Positions 60,298 through 64,000 of a DNA stretch of 64,000 nucleotides are shown one piece after another. Position 1 is the first letter of the stretch. The number at the start of each line of letters is the position of its first letter. The stretch lies in NCBI GenBank assembly GCA_040080835.1, contig JBEBHP010000008.1:142411-206410 (forward strand). Reading direction: 5' to 3'. The translations under genes and the position numbers were made by a program. The notes beneath the pieces are model-generated. The model was not told the DNA's origin. It made no database searches and saw nothing but the letters and a program-made list of their open reading frames with translations. This stretch comes from SZUA-430 sp040080835 (lineage in GTDB: Bacteria > Pseudomonadota > Alphaproteobacteria > Micropepsales > Micropepsaceae).

Positions 60298-61109
60298 CAC
60301 GCCTTCTCCGCAACGGCGGGGGTACGCAGCGCGCACGGGCGGTTCGCGATCTCGGCGAGGTGCATTTGATAGTCCGGGTGCTCAGTGCCCATCCAGCGGT
60401 CCCACCACGTGAAGTAAAGCGAGAAGTTGGTGTGCGCGTTCTGATGATGGAGATCGTGATGTGTCGTCGTGCTGAGCCAGCCGAACAAGCGCGAAGGGCG
60501 GCCTGAGACCGGCGAGACTTCGACACCAGCGTGACCGATCACGTTGCGCACGATCTGATAGGTGACAAACAGATAGATGGCGAAGTCGTGCATCGGCACT
60601 AGCGCGACCCAGAGCGGTACGAAGACGACATGAACCAACGCCTCAGGCGCGTCGAAAGCATAGGCGGCCCACGGGGTCGGCGTATGCGACTTGTGATGCG
60701 TGTGATGAAAGGTTCGGAATAGGCGCGGGTGGTGCATCGCACGATGCGTCCAATAGAAATACGCGTCCTGCGCGACGATCATCGCGGCCAGCGCTAGGAC
60801 GAAATAGACCGGCCCGCGGAGTGAGAAGTCCGGGTACACCGTGACCCAGCCGGTTATCGCGGCGAAGTACAGGCCGAGGCCCACGACGGCGAAGATCACC
60901 GCCGTGCGAATGGAGGCGAGCACCTCGCGGCGATAGTCGGCTTTCGTGACTTGCCGCTCCTGGATCTTGCGTCGCGCGAAATAGCCGCGCCAGAACACCC
61001 ATGTGGCGACGCTCATGAGCGTGGCGGCAATGAGATAGCGGCCCAGTTCAAGCGTAAGCGCAGCGGGAAAGCTGGACAGGAATTTGAACACAAATTGGTC
61101 AGGCGTCAT
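60297..61109 (-). CDS. Sterol desaturase/fatty-acid hydroxylase family protein (second)
   Basis: A 270-aa membrane di-iron enzyme from ATG 61109, overlapping the preceding stop (ATGA). The histidine clusters of the superfamily are present: HRAMHHPRLF, FHHTHHKSHTP and HHDLHHQNAHTNF. About four transmembrane spans flank them. It likely oxidises, hydroxylates or desaturates a membrane lipid with O2 and two irons. Together with the neighbouring homologue and a methyltransferase this suggests a short lipid-tailoring pathway. Confidence 0.9.
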   Translation of the reverse strand: MTPDQFVFKFLSSFPAALTLELGRYLIAATLMSVATWVFWRGYFARRKIQERQVTKADYRREVLASIRTAVIFAVVGLGLYFAAITGWVTVYPDFSLRGPVYFVLALAAMIVAQDAYFYWTHRAMHHPRLFRTFHHTHHKSHTPTPWAAYAFDAPEALVHVVFVPLWVALVPMHDFAIYLFVTYQIVRNVIGHAGVEVSPVSGRPSRLFGWLSTTTHHDLHHQNAHTNFSLYFTWWDRWMGTEHPDYQMHLAEIANRPCALRTPAVAEKA

Positions 61110-62023
61110 GGCGTCAATCTCCGTTGTTGCCGCCGCAAGACCCAAACGAGGACGGGCCACAGAACCGGCGAAGCGAGTTGCACAAATAGGTTCTTGGGAA
61201 TCGGATCTGGCTCAATGCCGACCTCGTGGAGCGGTTCATTGAGCGGTTGTCGAAACGTACCGAAGAGGTGATCACACCAAAACGTCAGCGGTGCGAAATT
61301 GCATGCGCCGTTCTCGTAGTCCTTTGAGTGATGCAGCCAATGCGATTTCTGCGTCACCACAAGCGCATGCATGAAGCGCGGTAATCGCTGCGCGACGTTG
61401 GAATGATTGAGGCTTCCCAAGAACGTCATGAGCGCCGCCATCCACAAAAGCACAGGCGGTGGCGCGCCGACGATCGCAAGTGGCCCGTAGACGGTCAGCG
61501 CCCGGATAGTCGCTTCCAAGAAATGGAGGCGTATACCCTTGAAGACTGTCATGCGATCCGGGTTGTGATGCAGGGCATGGATTGGCCAAGCGAAAGGCCA
61601 AGCGTGAAAGGCGCGATGCTTCCAGTAGTCGCAAAAATCGACGACGATGACACCCAGCAAAACTTGGCCCCACATCGGCAGATCAGTGGGCCAAAGGCCG
61701 AGGTTGCCTGCCGCGGCGAGCCGGCCGCTGGCTGTCGCAACAAGGATGCCGAGCGCGCTGTGGCCGAGGCCGTCGCCGAAGACGTTCCCGACCCCGTGGA
61801 TTACGTCGTTGACGCTTTGCCCGTCGGTTGTCCATCGCCACTCCGGCCGGTCGGGCAGCCAAAGCTCGAGGAAGGCGATGAACGTCATGTTCGCCACGGT
61901 CGACGCGAGCAGCGTCAGCGAGGGATCGAACTTGAGGCCGAGAGCGCAGTCGAAGGCAATGAGCTGCCCGGCGAATATCACCGGCCAGGTCAGCCAGGAG
62001 AGGAAGTATCTGACGTACTGCAT
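61106..62023 (-). CDS. Sterol desaturase/fatty-acid hydroxylase family protein (first)
   Basis: A 305-aa membrane enzyme from ATG 62023. The histidine boxes are KHRAFHAWPF, HALHHNPDRM, LGSLNHSNVAQ and HWLHHSKDYENG. Hydrophobic helices lie at about residues 5-25, 40-58, 85-105 and 178-200. It is more divergent from its neighbour than a recent duplicate would be, so the two probably act on different positions or substrates. First cotranscribed structural gene after the AraC-type regulator. Confidence 0.9.
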   Translation of the reverse strand: MQYVRYFLSWLTWPVIFAGQLIAFDCALGLKFDPSLTLLASTVANMTFIAFLELWLPDRPEWRWTTDGQSVNDVIHGVGNVFGDGLGHSALGILVATASGRLAAAGNLGLWPTDLPMWGQVLLGVIVVDFCDYWKHRAFHAWPFAWPIHALHHNPDRMTVFKGIRLHFLEATIRALTVYGPLAIVGAPPPVLLWMAALMTFLGSLNHSNVAQRLPRFMHALVVTQKSHWLHHSKDYENGACNFAPLTFWCDHLFGTFRQPLNEPLHEVGIEPDPIPKNLFVQLASPVLWPVLVWVLRRQQRRLTP

Positions 62024-62147
62024 GTGCGCTCCCGCCGCGTTGGACGGTAGGGATGTGTCATGCGGTTGGCGTCTTGGCTCGCCAGGTTCAAACCGCGGCT
62101 AGCCAACTTCGAAATGGGCTCGCCGAATCTGAAAAAGCTTCTCTAGA

Positions 62148-63263
62148 TCAGGCTTTTGCTTGTCCTGCCGAAGGCGGCTGAGCGATACGGAATTCGGAAG
62201 GAGTTAGGCCGGTCTCGGCTTTGAAGGCGCGGTTAAAGGGTCCTAGCGACTGGAAGCCGGCATCGAGAGCTATTGTTGAAATCGGAACCTCGCGCTGCGC
62301 CGGATCCGCGAGAGCTTGCTTGGCATCGGCAAGACGCCAACCGTTCAGGTAAGCATTGAAGTTGCGATGCCCAAGGTGCTGGTTGATGAGGCGGCGCAGG
62401 CGATATTCCGGCACGCCGAGTTTCAGTGCCAGCGCTCCAATCGACAGGTTTTCGTCGCGGTAGATGCGCTCGCTGCGCATTTGGCGGTCGAGTCGCTCGG
62501 CGGTCTTTGTGTCTTCAACGCTAAACGTCCGGACACCGGACGCGGGCGCATCGACAGGCTCAATCTTGCTGGGTGCCGCAAAGAGCTCCGGGTCGGCCTG
62601 CAGAAATGCGCCGAGGCTCGAAAGGCCCAAGAGAAGGAGCACTGCCGCCGCGAGCGGCGAGAGAGCGTTTGCGGAACCGACAAAGATCTCGGCGATTTGC
62701 ACCGAGATCACTGCAACGGCGTAGATCCCTCCGGCGGCCAGAATTGGACCGCGGAGGCGCCGCCGCGATTCGACGAGATCGTTGCGCCAGCTGCTCCAGA
62801 TCATGATCAGTACGTGAATTATCAATCCAGCGCTCACCAAATTGTGAGCAAGAAGAAATGCGTCGTGGAACCGTCCGCCTGCGAACGCCGCCCCACCTAG
62901 TGCAAGCAGAAGAACCGCCGGCGCAAAGCGGGCGGGCTCCAGGCGCGGCCGATCGCCGAACAATTCCGTCGCAAAAGCCCAAAATAGACCCACGCCCATG
63001 ACCGAAAACGCCCAAGCCAGCGGAAGAACGGCGCCAAGCGCCTCCCGAATCGCGGGATGCTGCGTGAGCGTGTGACCCGCCGCAGCCAAACAAAACAGCA
63101 AGCCCGTCACGCGCACCGGTGTAAACGGCGGCCGCGCGATCACGATGCCGATGCCGATGAACGCACCGACCGCGCCACCGCGGGTCAGAATCTCGAGAAT
63201 CGATGCATCAAGCAGGGGGGGCAAGTGAGGCGACATAGAGACCGGGTCATGCTGTCGCGTCAT
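62148..63263 (-). CDS. AraC-family regulator with membrane N-terminus
   Basis: A 371-aa protein from ATG 63263 (ATG 63236 is an alternative). The N-terminal 220 residues contain about seven hydrophobic helices (LTRGGAVGAFIGIGIVIA, VLPLAWAFSVMGVGLFWAFA, LSPLAAAVLLLLGLSSLGAF). The C-terminus is an AraC HTH pair: LSIGALALKLGVPEYRLRRL and VPISTIALDAGFQSLGPFNR then AFKAETGLTPSEFR. Such membrane-anchored AraC proteins sense envelope or lipid signals. It lies upstream of the hydroxylase genes, which it probably controls. Confidence 0.9.
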   Translation of the reverse strand: MTRQHDPVSMSPHLPPLLDASILEILTRGGAVGAFIGIGIVIARPPFTPVRVTGLLFCLAAAGHTLTQHPAIREALGAVLPLAWAFSVMGVGLFWAFATELFGDRPRLEPARFAPAVLLLALGGAAFAGGRFHDAFLLAHNLVSAGLIIHVLIMIWSSWRNDLVESRRRLRGPILAAGGIYAVAVISVQIAEIFVGSANALSPLAAAVLLLLGLSSLGAFLQADPELFAAPSKIEPVDAPASGVRTFSVEDTKTAERLDRQMRSERIYRDENLSIGALALKLGVPEYRLRRLINQHLGHRNFNAYLNGWRLADAKQALADPAQREVPISTIALDAGFQSLGPFNRAFKAETGLTPSEFRIAQPPSAGQAKA

Positions 63264-63282
63264 GTTACACCGACTCTACGAC

Positions 63283-63363
63283 CTTGAGCGCGAGGTCGAA
63301 TCCGCGCAGTCCATCATCGCCAAACCCGCTGCTTCCTCAACGCCGCGGATTGGCAGAGGCTAG
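63283..63363 (+). pseudogene. Displaced C-terminal fragment of lapA
   Basis: The frame ending TAG 63361-63363 reads LEREVESAQSIIAKP then AASSTPRIGRG. It matches the lapA C-terminus at 59363-59443 (LEREVESAQSIIAKP then SPSTAPRIGRS) almost residue for residue. The copy has no start codon and begins right after the AraC gene, so it is a fragment rather than a gene. Confidence 0.85.
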
Positions 63364-63474
63364 CCCCCCATCCGTCACGCAGCTCTAACGCGCAGTGCAC
63401 CACCTTCCCCCTCAACGCTGAAAGCGTTGAGGGGGACGGTGGATCGCTGCGCAGCAGTGAGACGGATGGGGGGG
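63363..63474. repeat. Long palindromic repeat, copy 1
   Basis: A 112-bp element with nested inverted repeats. The outer arms GCCCCCCATCCGTC (63363-63376) and GACGGATGGGGGG (63461-63474) pair, and the inner arms CACCTTCCCCCTCAACGC (63401-63418) and GCGTTGAGGGGGACGGTG (63424-63441) pair. The first 35 bp of the same element recur at 63933. Confidence 0.8.
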
Positions 63475-63481
63475 AACCACC

Positions 63482-63838
63482 TCAACGAGAACGCCCCACC
63501 CTCCCTATAACCCGCTCCGCCACCTGCAACGGATACTTTAGCACCTCGACATTGTTGAACCGCATCACCTCATAGCCAAGCGCATTCAAAAACGCAGTGC
63601 GCTTGTAGTCATACCAAACTTGTTCCTCATCGTGGTGATGAGCGCCGTGCAACTCGACGATGAGACGCGCATCGACACAAATGAAATCTACGACAAATGG
63701 TCCAACCGGCTGCTGCCGACGAAACTTGAACCCCTTGATGCGCTTGCCCCGTACGATCGACCAGAATCGACGTTCAGCTTCCGTCATGTTTCCGCGGAGA
63801 CAACGGGCAAACTCTGTCGTCGGAATGCGGCTCTGCAT
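63482..63838 (-). CDS. DUF559 (PD-(D/E)xK-like) nuclease-family protein
   Basis: A 118-aa protein from ATG 63838. It has the DUF559 pattern: MTEAERRFWSIVRGKRIKGF, RRQQPVGPFVVDFICVDARL (catalytic D of the Vsr-like core, then I-V-E-L-H-G) and LNALGYEVMRFNNVEVL. These small proteins resemble very-short-patch repair or restriction endonucleases, but the activity is rarely proven. It sits exactly between two copies of a long palindromic repeat, a common setting for this family. Confidence 0.87.
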   Translation of the reverse strand: MQSRIPTTEFARCLRGNMTEAERRFWSIVRGKRIKGFKFRRQQPVGPFVVDFICVDARLIVELHGAHHHDEEQVWYDYKRTAFLNALGYEVMRFNNVEVLKYPLQVAERVIGRVGRSR

Positions 63839-63932
63839 GAGAAGACCTCGCTTTCACAAGGCAGTGTTCTTGCGGGGTGCAATAGCCGCAACCTCTCAAT
63901 TGTAACGAATTGTCGTGCGTCGGCGGCGCGTC

Positions 63933-64000
63933 GCCCCCCATCCGTCGCACTGCTGCGCAGTGCGCCACCTTCCCCCTCAGCGCTTTCAGCGCTGGTGGGA
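63933..64000. repeat. Long palindromic repeat, copy 2 (cut by window end)
   Basis: GCCCCCCATCCGTC at 63933-63946 and CCACCTTCCCCCTCAGCGCT then TTCAGCGCTGGTGG follow the same order as copy 1. The right half lies beyond the window. Inner arm differs from copy 1 by paired changes (CAACGCT to CAGCGCT), so the hairpin is preserved. Confidence 0.72.

Larger units (their letters stand above)
59444..63282. mobile_element. Inserted lipid-modification cassette next to lapA
   Basis: Between lapA and a second copy of its C-terminal codons lie four minus-strand genes not normally found in the ihfB-lapA context. The arrangement (intact lapA, cargo, displaced lapA tail) is what insertion with target duplication, or recombination with a related strain, would leave. 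No integrase or terminal repeat was seen, so mechanism is open. Confidence 0.45.

Overview
The flanking chromosome looks alphaproteobacterial. The left arm runs serC(end)-serA-purA, then rpoH and an RluD-type pseudouridine synthase. The right arm runs tRNA-Ala, a TIGR02300-type acidic protein, then aroA-cmk-rpsA-ihfB-lapA. Both orders are familiar from Alphaproteobacteria, and RpoH carries the RpoH-box. Backbone genes are GC-rich at third codon positions. The genus is not determined; a Caulobacterales/Hyphomonadaceae-like or related lineage is an inference only.

Layout. (1) 1-9200: serine and purine biosynthesis, a small membrane protein, a lipoprotein alpha/beta hydrolase, rpoH, rluD, a DUF6476-like protein and a secreted M20 peptidase, with several palindromic REP-like repeats. 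(2) 9237-53838: a 44.6-kb integrative island in tRNA-Glu(CTC), bounded by a perfect 44-bp direct repeat. A tyrosine integrase sits at the right end and HTH/excisionase-like genes at both ends. (3) 53.9-59.4 kb: conserved backbone. (4) 59.4-63.4 kb: a second, smaller insertion carrying a methyltransferase, two membrane fatty-acid/sterol hydroxylases and an AraC-type regulator, ending in a duplicated tail of lapA. (5) 63.4-64.0 kb: two long palindromic repeats around a DUF559 nuclease-like gene.

The island appears to be mainly a defence and accessory island. Its left part holds a tightly packed four-gene module: DUF499 ATPase, DUF3780, DUF1156 DNA methylase, and a PLD-SNF2 helicase. Next come a 382-aa HTH/coiled-coil protein, a divergent HTH regulator/GNAT pair with a visible operator, and a Ski2-like helicase fused to a PD-(D/E)xK nuclease (Hna-like). 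The middle part holds two serine recombinases, a proteasome-like Ntn-hydrolase-fold protein with a possible partner, a HAF-repeat autotransporter, several small membrane or zinc-ribbon proteins and gene remnants. The right part holds a P-loop GTPase-like/2TM membrane pair, a STAND-type regulator with an altered P-loop, a tandemly duplicated small membrane peptide, and a YgjP-like protein that has lost its zinc ligands. It ends with the mobility and replication block: HGG-motif protein, phage-type conserved protein, a candidate iteron origin, a primase-VapE helicase operon, and xis/int.

The best candidates for undescribed biology are the GTPase-like/2TM pair (40449-41721), the Ntn-hydrolase pair (29988-32514) and the altered STAND protein (42355-45291). 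The four-gene DUF499 module is recognisable as a defence-associated set but is mechanistically poorly known.
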